The notes under the pieces are model-generated. The model did no database searches. It saw only the letters and a program-made list of their open reading frames with translations, and was not told the DNA's origin. From NCBI GenBank assembly GCA_018268715.1, contig JAFDVZ010000003.1:1-64000 (forward strand): a stretch of 64,000 nt of DNA, given 5' to 3'. Below are positions 17,095 through 24,841 of the stretch, in pieces. The first letter of the stretch is position 1, and every line of letters starts with the position of its first letter. Source of the stretch: Acidobacteriota bacterium. Lineage in GTDB: Bacteria; Acidobacteriota; Terriglobia; Bryobacterales; Bryobacteraceae. The position numbers were made by a program, and so were the translations under genes.

Positions 17095-18549
17095 TCAGGC
17101 CGTGAAACGGTAAGCGTACAGATCGGCGTCCTTCAGCACCACGCGGAGGCGAACCGGCCGGCCGGCTTCGGCGCCGAGATCCGCGCCCGATTTCCACTCG
17201 CAGATCCGGCTGATTTCGTCGCCGATCAATTCGCGCCCGTCCTCCAGTCGCAACCCGGGAATTGGCGCGCCGGCTGCGTCCTGGACTTCGACGCGGATCG
17301 ACCCCGCCGCCGACGTCGAGTAGTTCAGCTCGAGCCGGCGTCCTTCAAATATCAGCGGATGCGTGATCAGTTCCCCGCCCCCGTAGCCGGCGCGCACCGA
17401 CGCGAGCCCGTCCAGCCGGAGTTCGTACCGACGGACGTAAGCCGTCGGCTGCCCGTAGTTGCGGTTCACGTAGAACGACATCGTCGACGGCCCGGTTTGC
17501 ACCAGGTTCAACGCCGGGTAGTTGGAGCGCGACACCCAATTTTCCAGGCCGACGCCGGGACGCAGGAACGCCTCGGGGAAGGTCCGCTGGTAGTGGAGCC
17601 CCCCGCGCGAGGTGACCAGCACGGCGTCCGAGCAATCCTTAAAGTAGTCGGGATCGACGCGCAGCGCGCGCGCCTGCTCGGCGGTGAGCACCTGACGGCC
17701 CGGCATGAACCGGGCACAGACGCCGGCGTAGATGTGCGGGGCTCGGAAGTAGGGCGAGGTCTGGTTGGTGTACAGGTGCTCCGGAGGCGCACCGTCGTAC
17801 TCCATTTCGCCTTCCACCCGCCAGCGGACGAAATCCTCGCTCGAGGCGCGCGACACCCAACGGTATTTCGTTTCGCCAATCTTCCTCCAACTGCGGTAGT
17901 AGAGCACGTAACGGTTTTCCTGGGCCGACCAGAAGGCGACATTCTGGGAGTCGAAGACGTACTCCTTGGGCGAGGGTAGGACCGGCTGCTCGCGCAGTTT
18001 GCGCCAGCGCAGGCCGTCGGCGGAAACGAAGGCGAACAGCCCGCTCTCGTGGACGCCCGCGATCGCCTTGTACCGTTCGGCGGAGGGCACGCCGGGACGC
18101 GGGTCGACGAGCGGGGAGAAGTTGTGCGAGAAGGGCGGCTGTCCAGCCAGGATCACGTTGTTGGAGGGCGCGCCGGGCATGGCGTGGAGGTCGAGCGAGG
18201 GGCGGCTCCAATGGACGCCGTCGGCCGATTCGGCGCAGCAGGTCACTTCGCGGGGATTGCCGTCGTCGCCCGAAGAGGGGATGCCGCGATAGTAGAGGCG
18301 AAAGCTGCCGTTGTCGGCGATGGCGGTGGTGTAGGCGCAGAAGGCGCCCTCCCAAGGGCGGTCCAGGGTGAGGGCGACGCCGGCGTCGACCGGGGCGCCG
18401 GGAACCAGCGCGGCGTCGCGCAGTCCGGCGATCAGCGCGTGGTCGACCAGCAGCTCCCGGCGGGTTCCGATGCGAATGGGCGTTGCGGGCGGCGGGGCGG
18501 CGGCGGCCGCGGCCAAGGCGGGCGCGGCGATGAAATGTCTACGGGTCAC
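17095..18549 (-). CDS. Tat-exported five-bladed-propeller glycosidase-like protein
   Basis: The 484-residue product begins with a Tat-like signal (VTRRHFIAAPALAAAAAA). The body carries the repeated pattern of GH32/GH43/GH130-like propellers: SFRLYYRGIP, CCAESADGVHWSRPSLDL, SENG-type FAFVSADGLRWRKL, YVLYYRSWRK and VSRASSEDFVRW. This suggests a secreted glycan-binding or glycan-cleaving protein, but no catalytic acid pair could be assigned. GTG 18549 is preceded by GGAG about 10 nt upstream; a longer frame to 18711 lacks a signal peptide at its start. Its last codons (DADLYAYRFTA) are copied seven times in the adjoining tandem array. Confidence 0.72.
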   Translation of the reverse strand: MTRRHFIAAPALAAAAAAPPPATPIRIGTRRELLVDHALIAGLRDAALVPGAPVDAGVALTLDRPWEGAFCAYTTAIADNGSFRLYYRGIPSSGDDGNPREVTCCAESADGVHWSRPSLDLHAMPGAPSNNVILAGQPPFSHNFSPLVDPRPGVPSAERYKAIAGVHESGLFAFVSADGLRWRKLREQPVLPSPKEYVFDSQNVAFWSAQENRYVLYYRSWRKIGETKYRWVSRASSEDFVRWRVEGEMEYDGAPPEHLYTNQTSPYFRAPHIYAGVCARFMPGRQVLTAEQARALRVDPDYFKDCSDAVLVTSRGGLHYQRTFPEAFLRPGVGLENWVSRSNYPALNLVQTGPSTMSFYVNRNYGQPTAYVRRYELRLDGLASVRAGYGGGELITHPLIFEGRRLELNYSTSAAGSIRVEVQDAAGAPIPGLRLEDGRELIGDEISRICEWKSGADLGAEAGRPVRLRVVLKDADLYAYRFTA

Positions 18550-18639
18550 CGAACGATTATCTCCGAAAATGGCGGGCCCCGATGGGCGCCAGATTTCCCG
18601 CTCCCAGGCGCGGTAATATAAAGAAAAGGCAGGCGGCGG

Positions 18640-18861
18640 ATGTATCACTACGACCCAGCGATTGCACTCGAGGAAGTTACGGAAGACGCTGTTCTTCCGC
18701 ATCCCGTCCACGTTCGCGACATGATGCTACGTGCGCGCCTTTCTCCGGATCGGGCGTTGGAATTGAACCGAAAATTCCAGACCTATCTCGACGCATTTGG
18801 TGAGGCGCAAAAGGCGGCGCGCACCCTGCTCGAGGACCTGACCGGCACCGGCCCTCGTTGA
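18640..18861 (+). CDS. Small acidic helical protein, unknown
   Basis: The 73-residue product (start MYHYDPAIALEE) is mostly predicted amphipathic helix (SPDRALELNRKFQTYLDAFG, EAQKAARTLLEDL) with no membrane segment or cysteine. A purine-rich GGCGGCGG stretch precedes the ATG. It sits between the divergent propeller gene and the DUF2934 gene. No family recognised; coding potential rests on length, start context and non-repetitive composition. Confidence 0.5.
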   Translation: MYHYDPAIALEEVTEDAVLPHPVHVRDMMLRARLSPDRALELNRKFQTYLDAFGEAQKAARTLLEDLTGTGPR

Positions 18862-18920
18862 CCCCCAGCGGCGCGGCGTGCGCGCCAGGCGGCCCCGCAA
18901 AACAGCGCACAGGGCGGGTC

Positions 18921-18958
18921 TGCTATGATTGGATAAAACATTCCACACTGGAAATGTT
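18921..18958 (+). promoter_or_regulatory. Extended -10 promoter and hairpin before the DUF2934 gene
   Basis: TGCTATGAT at 18921-18929 is a good extended -10 element (TGn plus TATGAT). An imperfect inverted repeat follows, AACATTCCA (18937-18945) and TGGAAATGTT (18949-18958), placed where it could act as an operator or an mRNA leader hairpin. No matching -35 was found. The gene it would serve starts at 19008, after an AGGAGAAAGAGAAAG purine-rich ribosome-binding region. Confidence 0.35.
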
Positions 18959-19007
18959 GTAAGCCTGGTTACAAATTCAAATTGAGGAGAAAGAGAAAGT
19001 CCTAGAA

Positions 19008-19409
19008 ATGACAAGAAAGAGAATCGCCGACAAAGAACCCGTCCTTTCGCCCGAGAGCGCCGCTTCGGCCGCGCCGGCAAAAGCGCCGGCCGCCGCGAAG
19101 GCGCCCGCAGTAAAGAAGGCGCGGGCTCCCCGTCCGAGCGCGAATGCCGTGACCCATAGGCGCAAGAAGTCCCAGGGCGAGGTTACTCCGAGTCCGGTGG
19201 AGGCAGTGGAATCGACGCCAACTGCCGCCACAACCGAAACTGTTGTTGCAACGGTGGAAATCGCTGAGGCGATCCCCGTTCCGGCTCACGAAGAAATCGC
19301 AATGCGGGCCTACCTCCTCGCCGAGTCGCGCGGATTCTCCCACGGTTCTCCGGAACAGGACTGGCTCGAAGCGGAACGCCAACTGCTGGCCGAGCGGGGC
19401 CTCGCGTAG
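19008..19409 (+). CDS. DUF2934 domain protein with Ala/Pro/Lys-rich N-terminus
   Basis: The 133-residue product has a long disordered, Ala/Lys/Pro-rich N-terminal half (AAPAKAPAAAKAPAVKKARA) reminiscent of histone-like tails. The C-terminal 45 residues, HEEIAMRAYLLAESRGFSHG then SPEQDWLEAERQLL, match DUF2934, a short domain of unknown function found in many proteobacteria and acidobacteria. The basic tail might bind nucleic acid. It converges with the glycosyltransferase gene, leaving only one base between stops. Confidence 0.8.
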   Translation: MTRKRIADKEPVLSPESAASAAPAKAPAAAKAPAVKKARAPRPSANAVTHRRKKSQGEVTPSPVEAVESTPTAATTETVVATVEIAEAIPVPAHEEIAMRAYLLAESRGFSHGSPEQDWLEAERQLLAERGLA

Positions 19410-19410
19410 G

Positions 19411-20121
19411 TCAACGCCGAAGTCCGGCCGCAAGGCCGAGCACGGTCCACAAAATCTTCACTCCGGCGCGAAGGCTGTTTTTCAAATTGCCGGAGACCTT
19501 GTTCTCACCTGCCTGGCGCCTGCGATAAGTCACGGGAATTTCCATGACTCGCAGGCGCTGTTTTATTGCCCGGATCTGCATTTCCACTGTCCAGCCGTAG
19601 TCGGGATCGCGCATTCCGAGCCGGGCGAGGGCCTCCACGCGGATGGCGCGGAAGGGCCCGAGATCGGAAAAATCGCGTCCATATATCCACCTGACTAAAG
19701 TGGTGGCCAGCCAATTGCCGAATTTCTGGTGTGCGAGCAACGCGCCTGGGTCGGAGCGGCCCAGTATGCGGGAACCGATCACCAGGTCGGCCCGTCCTTC
19801 TTCAATGGGAGCCAATAGCGCGGCCGCCTCGGCAGGATCCTCCGACCCATCCGCTTGCATAAAGACGACGGCGGCCGCGCAATCCGGCAAATTCCCCAGC
19901 GCGGCCAGGCACGCCGAGCCGTAGCCGCGGCGGGGCGCGACCACGACTTTCGCACCGGCGGAGCGGGCGATGTCGGCGGTGCCGTCGGTGGAGCCGTTGT
20001 CGGCCACAATCACCGAATGGAACAAACCCGGGGGGATCGAGCCGAGCGTGGCGGCGATGACCGGGGCTTCGTTCAGGGCTGGAATGATGAGTACGGCGGT
20101 TGAACGGCCGTTGGCGCGCAT
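19411..20121 (-). CDS. Family 2 glycosyltransferase (polyprenyl-phosphate glycosyltransferase-like)
   Basis: The 236-residue product is a GT-A fold family 2 enzyme: VLIIPALNEAPVIAATL at the N-terminus, VIVADNGSTDGTADIA with nucleotide-sugar aspartates, and FMQADGSEDPAEAAAL as the DXD-like metal site. DLGPFRAIR and YGWTVEMQIRAIK match the dolichol/undecaprenyl-phosphate mannose synthase-like branch. It has no clear multi-span membrane domain, so it would act at the cytoplasmic face. It stands alone, convergent with the DUF2934 gene. Confidence 0.85.
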   Translation of the reverse strand: MRANGRSTAVLIIPALNEAPVIAATLGSIPPGLFHSVIVADNGSTDGTADIARSAGAKVVVAPRRGYGSACLAALGNLPDCAAAVVFMQADGSEDPAEAAALLAPIEEGRADLVIGSRILGRSDPGALLAHQKFGNWLATTLVRWIYGRDFSDLGPFRAIRVEALARLGMRDPDYGWTVEMQIRAIKQRLRVMEIPVTYRRRQAGENKVSGNLKNSLRAGVKILWTVLGLAAGLRR

Positions 20122-20161
20122 GATTTAATTAAGGTCAGCCTGGGTTCCTATCATTATCAGC

Positions 20162-20734
20162 ATGCCGGAAGAGACCCCTTCTAATCCAGAAGCCGGATCG
20201 CGAAGCCGCCCGTCGCTGTTGTGGTCCACCATCCACTGGGCGCGAGACCTGCTGGTCTCCGTCGTCATCGCCATCATCGTCATCCTGTTCATCTACCAGC
20301 CGGTGAAGGTGGAGGGCACCAGCATGATGCCCGCGCTGGTGGACCAGGAACGCATCTTTATCAATAAGTTCGTCTACCGGTTCAATATCGGCAAGATCGA
20401 GCGGGGGGACATGATCGTGTTCTGGTTCCCGCAGGATCCGAGCAAGTCCTACATCAAGCGCGTGATCGGGACGCCGGGCGACCTGGTGGACGTGGACGAC
20501 GGGCAGGTGCGGATCAACGGCCAGCGGCTGGAGGAGAGCTACGTGCCGGAGGAGTATCGCGACCGGGTCTCGATGCCGCCGACGCGGGTGCCGGAGGAGC
20601 AGTACTTCGTGCTGGGCGACCACCGCAGCTCCTCGAACGACAGCCGGAGCTGGGGCATGGTGCCGCGGCGCTACATCTACGGCAAGGCGGTGTTCGTGTA
20701 CTGGCCGCTCGATAAGCTGGGCCTGCTGCATTAG
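20162..20734 (+). CDS. lepB: Signal peptidase I
   Basis: The 190-residue product has one N-terminal membrane anchor (LLVSVVIAIIVILFIY) and the catalytic dyad: Ser54 in VEGTSMMPAL and Lys99 in SYIKRVIGTPGD. The conserved boxes GDMIVFWFP and FVLGDHRSSSNDSRSWG are present. It removes Sec signal peptides at the periplasmic face, fitting the many exported proteins in this window. The anchor is preceded by about 25 residues of a hydrophilic cytoplasmic tail. The two-component system follows 39 bp downstream, possibly on the same transcript. Confidence 0.93.
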   Translation: MPEETPSNPEAGSRSRPSLLWSTIHWARDLLVSVVIAIIVILFIYQPVKVEGTSMMPALVDQERIFINKFVYRFNIGKIERGDMIVFWFPQDPSKSYIKRVIGTPGDLVDVDDGQVRINGQRLEESYVPEEYRDRVSMPPTRVPEEQYFVLGDHRSSSNDSRSWGMVPRRYIYGKAVFVYWPLDKLGLLH

Positions 20735-20773
20735 CGGCCGGGCCCCTGCGCCGGAGCCCCGGGCGGAACTATC

Positions 20774-21466
20774 ATGGCTACGATGCGGCTGCTGGTGGTG
20801 GACGACGATACCGAACTCTGCTCGCTGCTCGGCGAGTTCCTGACGCGTGAAGGATTCACGGTCGATTTTGAACATGACGGACTGAAGGGGCTCGAACGGG
20901 CGCAACGGGGCGAGCACGCGCTGCTGGTGCTCGACGTGATGATGCCCGGCATCGACGGGTTCGAGGTGCTGAAGCGGCTGCGGCGGCAAAGCCGGATGCC
21001 GGTGCTGATGCTGACGGCGCGCGGCGAGGACGTGGACCGCATCGTCGGGCTCGAACTGGGCGCCGACGACTACCTGGCCAAGCCGTTCAACCCCCGCGAG
21101 CTGACCGCGCGCATCCGGGCCATTCTGCGGCGTATCGAGGCGAAGCCGGCCGGCGGCAGGCTGGAGGTGAACGGGGTGACGCTCGACCCGGGCACGCGGC
21201 AGGTGACCTGCGACGGCGCGCCGGTGGAGACGACGACGCTCGAGTTCGACATCCTTGAAGTGCTGATGCGGCAGGCCGGGCGGGTGGTGTCGCGCGACAT
21301 GCTGATGGAGAGCATGTACAACCGCAAGGCGACGCCGTTCGACCGCTCGATCGACATGCATGTCAGCCACCTGCGGCGGAAGCTCGAAGGCGGGCGGGAG
21401 CGTATCAAGACCATCCGGGGCGCGGGCTACCAGTTCTCCTCCGGGCCCGATGAGGGCGGCCAATGA
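20774..21466 (+). CDS. OmpR/CpxR-family response regulator
   Basis: The 230-residue product has a receiver domain (acidic cluster D10-D12, phosphoacceptor D54 in VLDVMMPG, LTARGEDVDRIVG, and Lys in YLAKPFNPREL). A C-terminal winged-helix domain follows (LEFDILEVLMRQAGRVVSRD, SIDMHVSHLRRKL, IKTIRGAGYQF). It is a DNA-binding transcription factor activated by the kinase encoded next, with which it overlaps by an ATGA junction. The sequence and CpxA-like partner suggest envelope-stress sensing, but this is inference. Confidence 0.92.
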   Translation: MATMRLLVVDDDTELCSLLGEFLTREGFTVDFEHDGLKGLERAQRGEHALLVLDVMMPGIDGFEVLKRLRRQSRMPVLMLTARGEDVDRIVGLELGADDYLAKPFNPRELTARIRAILRRIEAKPAGGRLEVNGVTLDPGTRQVTCDGAPVETTTLEFDILEVLMRQAGRVVSRDMLMESMYNRKATPFDRSIDMHVSHLRRKLEGGRERIKTIRGAGYQFSSGPDEGGQ

Positions 21467-22815
21467 GGACACTGTTCGCCAAGATCCTGCTGTGGTTTCT
21501 GGCCACCATGGCCATCGCCTTCGCGGCCATGCTGGTGACCTCCGCGCTGATCTTCAGCACGGAGCGCCAACCTCCCTTCGGCATGCTGATGCGCATGCAG
21601 ATGAGGGAGGCCATCTTCGCCTACGAGCACGGCGGTTCGGGCGAGCTATCGGCCACACTGGGGCGGATGAAGACCGTGACGCAGGGCGACCTGGCGCTGG
21701 CCGATGCGGCGGGGCGGGATCTGGCCAGCGGTCAGGATCGCAGCGCGCTGATGAGGGAGGCGCGGCAGCGGCCGGATTTCGGCGCGTCGTTGCCCTTCGG
21801 CCGGCGCGGCAACATCACCTGGGGGCGGCAAAGCCAGGACGGCAAATACTGGTTCTTCGCCAGCGCTCCGGGGCGGCGCAGCCCGTTCTGGTTCATACAG
21901 CCGTATCACCTGTGGATCCTGGGGATCGTGGTGCTGCTGTGCTACGCGCTGGCGCTGCATCTGACCAGTCCCGTGCGGGCGCTGCAACGCGCGGTGGACC
22001 GTTTCGGCAAGGGCGACCTGACGGCTCGCGCGCCGTCGGCCCGGCGCGACGAGTTGGGCCAACTGGCGCGCACCTTCAACCAGATGGCGGACCGCATCCA
22101 GACGCTGGTGCAGGCCGAACGGCGGCTGTTGATGGACATTTCGCACGAGCTGCGGTCGCCGCTCGCGCGATTGAGCGTGGCGATCGAGCTGGCGCGGAGC
22201 GCGCAGGAGAGCGAGGGGCCGCTCGACCGGATCCAGAAGGAATCCGACCGGCTGAATACGCTGGTGGGCGAGCTGCTCGAGGTGACGCGGGCCGAGGGGG
22301 ATCCGTCGCAGCGCAAGTCGGAGATGGTCCGGCTGGACGAACTGATGACCGAGATCGTGGACGATTCGCGCATCGAGGCGGTGGCGCACGGCTGCGACGT
22401 GAAGCTCGAAACGCGGGGTCCGGTGACGATCGACGGAGATCCGGAACTGCTGCGGCGGGCGGTGGAGAACGTGGTGCGGAACGCGATCCGGTATTCGCCG
22501 GCGGGGACGGCGATCGAGGTGACGCTCGACAGCGCGGCGGGCGGATCCTCGATCCGCGTGCGGGACTACGGGCCGGGCGTGCCCGCCGAGACGCTGCCCT
22601 TGCTATTCGAGCCGTTCTACCGCGTGGATTCGGATCGCAACCGGGGCAGCGGAGGCGTCGGACTGGGCCTTGCCATCGCGCGCCGCGCCATCCAGTTGCA
22701 CCGGGGCACCATTCACGCGCAGAACGCGCAGCCGGGCCTGATGGTGGAAATCGACCTGCCCGCGGCCGTCGCTCCCGGAAAACCGGTGAAGGAGACCGCC
22801 ACCCGGACCGCTTAA
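21463..22815 (+). CDS. CpxA-like sensor histidine kinase
   Basis: The 450-residue product has an N-terminal membrane segment (ILLWFLATMAIAFAAMLVTS), a periplasmic sensor region of about 120 residues, and a second membrane segment (LWILGIVVLLCYALAL). Then follow a HAMP domain (LTSPVRALQRAVDRFGKGDL), an H-box (MDISHELRSPLARL), N-box (ENVVRNAIRYSP) and G-boxes (DYGPGVP, GGVGLGLAIARR). It autophosphorylates on the His and passes phosphate to the upstream-encoded regulator. Architecture and the HAMP/H-box wording are close to CpxA. No accessory periplasmic inhibitor gene is nearby. Confidence 0.91.
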   Translation: MRTLFAKILLWFLATMAIAFAAMLVTSALIFSTERQPPFGMLMRMQMREAIFAYEHGGSGELSATLGRMKTVTQGDLALADAAGRDLASGQDRSALMREARQRPDFGASLPFGRRGNITWGRQSQDGKYWFFASAPGRRSPFWFIQPYHLWILGIVVLLCYALALHLTSPVRALQRAVDRFGKGDLTARAPSARRDELGQLARTFNQMADRIQTLVQAERRLLMDISHELRSPLARLSVAIELARSAQESEGPLDRIQKESDRLNTLVGELLEVTRAEGDPSQRKSEMVRLDELMTEIVDDSRIEAVAHGCDVKLETRGPVTIDGDPELLRRAVENVVRNAIRYSPAGTAIEVTLDSAAGGSSIRVRDYGPGVPAETLPLLFEPFYRVDSDRNRGSGGVGLGLAIARRAIQLHRGTIHAQNAQPGLMVEIDLPAAVAPGKPVKETATRTA

Positions 22816-22823
22816 GCCCGCCT

Positions 22824-24068
22824 TCAAACGGCCGGAGCGTCCTTCTCCATCACCCGCTTGCTGGCGGCCAGTCCACCGGTCCCGCCCAACAGCAACAGCA
22901 GCGCGGCGAATACGGGGCACGCGCCGGCGATGGCGAGCGCCAGGGCGAACTGCCGGGTGGGGCCGAGGATCCAGCCGGTCACCAACGGCGCAGCGGCGCC
23001 CGCGATCTGCGACAGCGTGTTCAAATAGCCGATGGTCCGGCCCGCCAGCCGCGCGGGGGGAATGTGCTGGGCGATCGCCCAGTAGTTCGAGTTGCCGATG
23101 CCCACCGTGCAGATGGACACCACCAACACCGGAAACACCGCCCCCTGGCCCGGCAGCACCAGCAGCAACAGGAGCGACGAGGCGCAGGTGTAGGCGACGG
23201 CGGCGAACGTCAGGCGGACTTTGAAGACGGCGCCGGTGCGTTTGGCCAGACGGTCCGCCACGAATCCACTGCCCACGTTCAGCACGGCCATGATGAACAG
23301 CGCCGCCGACAGCACGCGGCCCATGTCGAGGTTGGAGAATCCGCGCGCGGCGGTGAGGTAGGTGGGCACCCAGGTGAGCAGGAAATACCAGAAGTAGGAC
23401 GACATGAAGATCGCCAGCGACATGGCCCAGAAGCCGCGTCCGACGACGAGTTCGCGCCAGGCGATGGGCGGCGCGGGAGGCGCTTCGGCGCGCGCGGGAG
23501 CGGCGACCCGCGGGGCGTCTTTCGGCGCGAAAAACAGCCACAGGGGGAGCCACACCAACGCTCCCAGCCCGGTGGCCGCGAACATAAAGCGCCAGCCCAG
23601 GGACTCGATCAGGATGGTGCCCAGGAAGGTCCCGAGCGCCGGTCCCATGTTCTGCGCCGCTATATAGATCGACGTCGGCAGGCCCTGTTCGGGGCCGGCG
23701 AAGTTCTGCCGGATGAAAGCGAGGCTCGCCACCGGGCCCACCGATTCGGCCAGCCCCAGCAGCAGGCGCAGGATCAGCACGTCGGTGGAGCCGCGCGTGA
23801 GGGCGATGCTTGCCGAGGCGAGCGACCACAGCAGAAACGCGGCGGCGTACACGCGGCGGCTGCCGATGCGGTCCACCAGCGCGCCGGCGGGCAATTGGAA
23901 TGCGCCATAGGTCCAGAAGAAGGCCGACAGCAGCATGCCCATGACGACGGGCGTCAGGCGGAAGTCGCGCATCATGGCGCCGGCGGCGATGCTCAGGTTG
24001 CCGCGGTCGACGTAGCTGACCAGCATGCCCGCAAACAGCAGGGCGACGACGACCCAGCGGCGGCTCAT
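22824..24068 (-). CDS. MFS transporter, anion:cation symporter-like
   Basis: The 414-residue product has about twelve hydrophobic segments and the MFS loop signatures: YVDRGNLSIAAGAM after the first helix and GALVDRIGSRRVY between helices 2 and 3. The DRGNLS start resembles the ACS family, which imports organic acids, sugar acids and similar anions. It is the last gene of the leftward catabolic cluster. Its start codon overlaps the stop of the creatininase-like gene, so it is probably the uptake system for the cluster's substrate, which is unknown. Confidence 0.87.
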   Translation of the reverse strand: MSRRWVVVALLFAGMLVSYVDRGNLSIAAGAMMRDFRLTPVVMGMLLSAFFWTYGAFQLPAGALVDRIGSRRVYAAAFLLWSLASASIALTRGSTDVLILRLLLGLAESVGPVASLAFIRQNFAGPEQGLPTSIYIAAQNMGPALGTFLGTILIESLGWRFMFAATGLGALVWLPLWLFFAPKDAPRVAAPARAEAPPAPPIAWRELVVGRGFWAMSLAIFMSSYFWYFLLTWVPTYLTAARGFSNLDMGRVLSAALFIMAVLNVGSGFVADRLAKRTGAVFKVRLTFAAVAYTCASSLLLLLVLPGQGAVFPVLVVSICTVGIGNSNYWAIAQHIPPARLAGRTIGYLNTLSQIAGAAAPLVTGWILGPTRQFALALAIAGACPVFAALLLLLGGTGGLAASKRVMEKDAPAV

Positions 24069-24841
24069 GCTTTCCGCCGCGGGGCGCGGTACTTCCAGGT
24101 GGCGAACTCGTCGACAAAGCGCGCGGCGGCCTGGGCGGCGGCCTCCAGGAAGCGGGCGCCTTTGTCCGCGTTGGCGAACTCCGGCATGCCGATGGCGCCG
24201 TTTTCCGACACTTCGTCGAACTCGTAGATGTGGAAGTAGGGCGTGCCTTTCAGCATGTCGAGCGGGCCGAATCCGGCGGAATCGTCGGGTCCGCCGCGCG
24301 CGATCTTGCTTTGTTCGACGAGTTCAGGACGCTCGGCGAGGACGATGGAGGTCTCCATCTCGCAGGCGTGTCCCATGCCGCCGGCGGGCGATTCGCGGAT
24401 GGCGGTGAACTCCTCGGAGGCCAGGTTCCAGTAGGTCGCGTAGGCGATGTAGACGCCCTCGAATTCGCTCTTCATCTCGCGCATGGCGGCCTTGCAGGGG
24501 ATATCGTTGCCGCCGTGGCCGTTCATCAGGAAGATCCGTTTCGCTCCGATAGAGACCAGCGAGCGGCACACGCCGCGGATCATTTCGACGTACGGCATCA
24601 GGTCGAGGCTGACGCATCCAAAGCGCCGATGGTGCGGCGAATGGCCGAGCCACTGCACCGGCAGCATCACGATACGGTCGCCGCGCAGCGCTTCCAGGCG
24701 TTCGGCGATTCGCGAAATGATGAGCGTGTCGGTGACCAGCGGGAGATGATGGCCGTGCTGCTCGAGCGAGCCGAGGGGCAGGACGAAGATCTTGTCCCCG
24801 AGGCCGGCCAGCTCGGGCCAACGGCATTGTTCTAGACGCAT
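24065..24841 (-). CDS. Creatininase-family amidohydrolase
   Basis: The 258-residue product has the creatininase/MftE signatures: LPLGSLEQHGHHLPLVTDTL with Glu, His and Asp metal ligands, and IFLMNGHGGNDIPCKAAMRE. GMGHACEMETSIVLAERP supplies the further His and Glu. Such enzymes hydrolyse creatinine-like cyclic amides or related amide bonds using two metal ions. It overlaps both neighbours (4 bp with the transporter gene, 10 bp with the D-aminoacylase-like gene), a tight operon. No signal peptide, so cytoplasmic. The natural substrate cannot be read from the sequence. Confidence 0.88.
   Translation of the reverse strand: MRLEQCRWPELAGLGDKIFVLPLGSLEQHGHHLPLVTDTLIISRIAERLEALRGDRIVMLPVQWLGHSPHHRRFGCVSLDLMPYVEMIRGVCRSLVSIGAKRIFLMNGHGGNDIPCKAAMREMKSEFEGVYIAYATYWNLASEEFTAIRESPAGGMGHACEMETSIVLAERPELVEQSKIARGGPDDSAGFGPLDMLKGTPYFHIYEFDEVSENGAIGMPEFANADKGARFLEAAAQAAARFVDEFATWKYRAPRRKA

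Noticed and set aside
21360..24227. 955-codon rightward frame over the kinase and transporter genes
   Set aside because: Composition is Arg/Gly/Gln-rich with no motifs, while the overlapping kinase and MFS frames carry complete family signatures.
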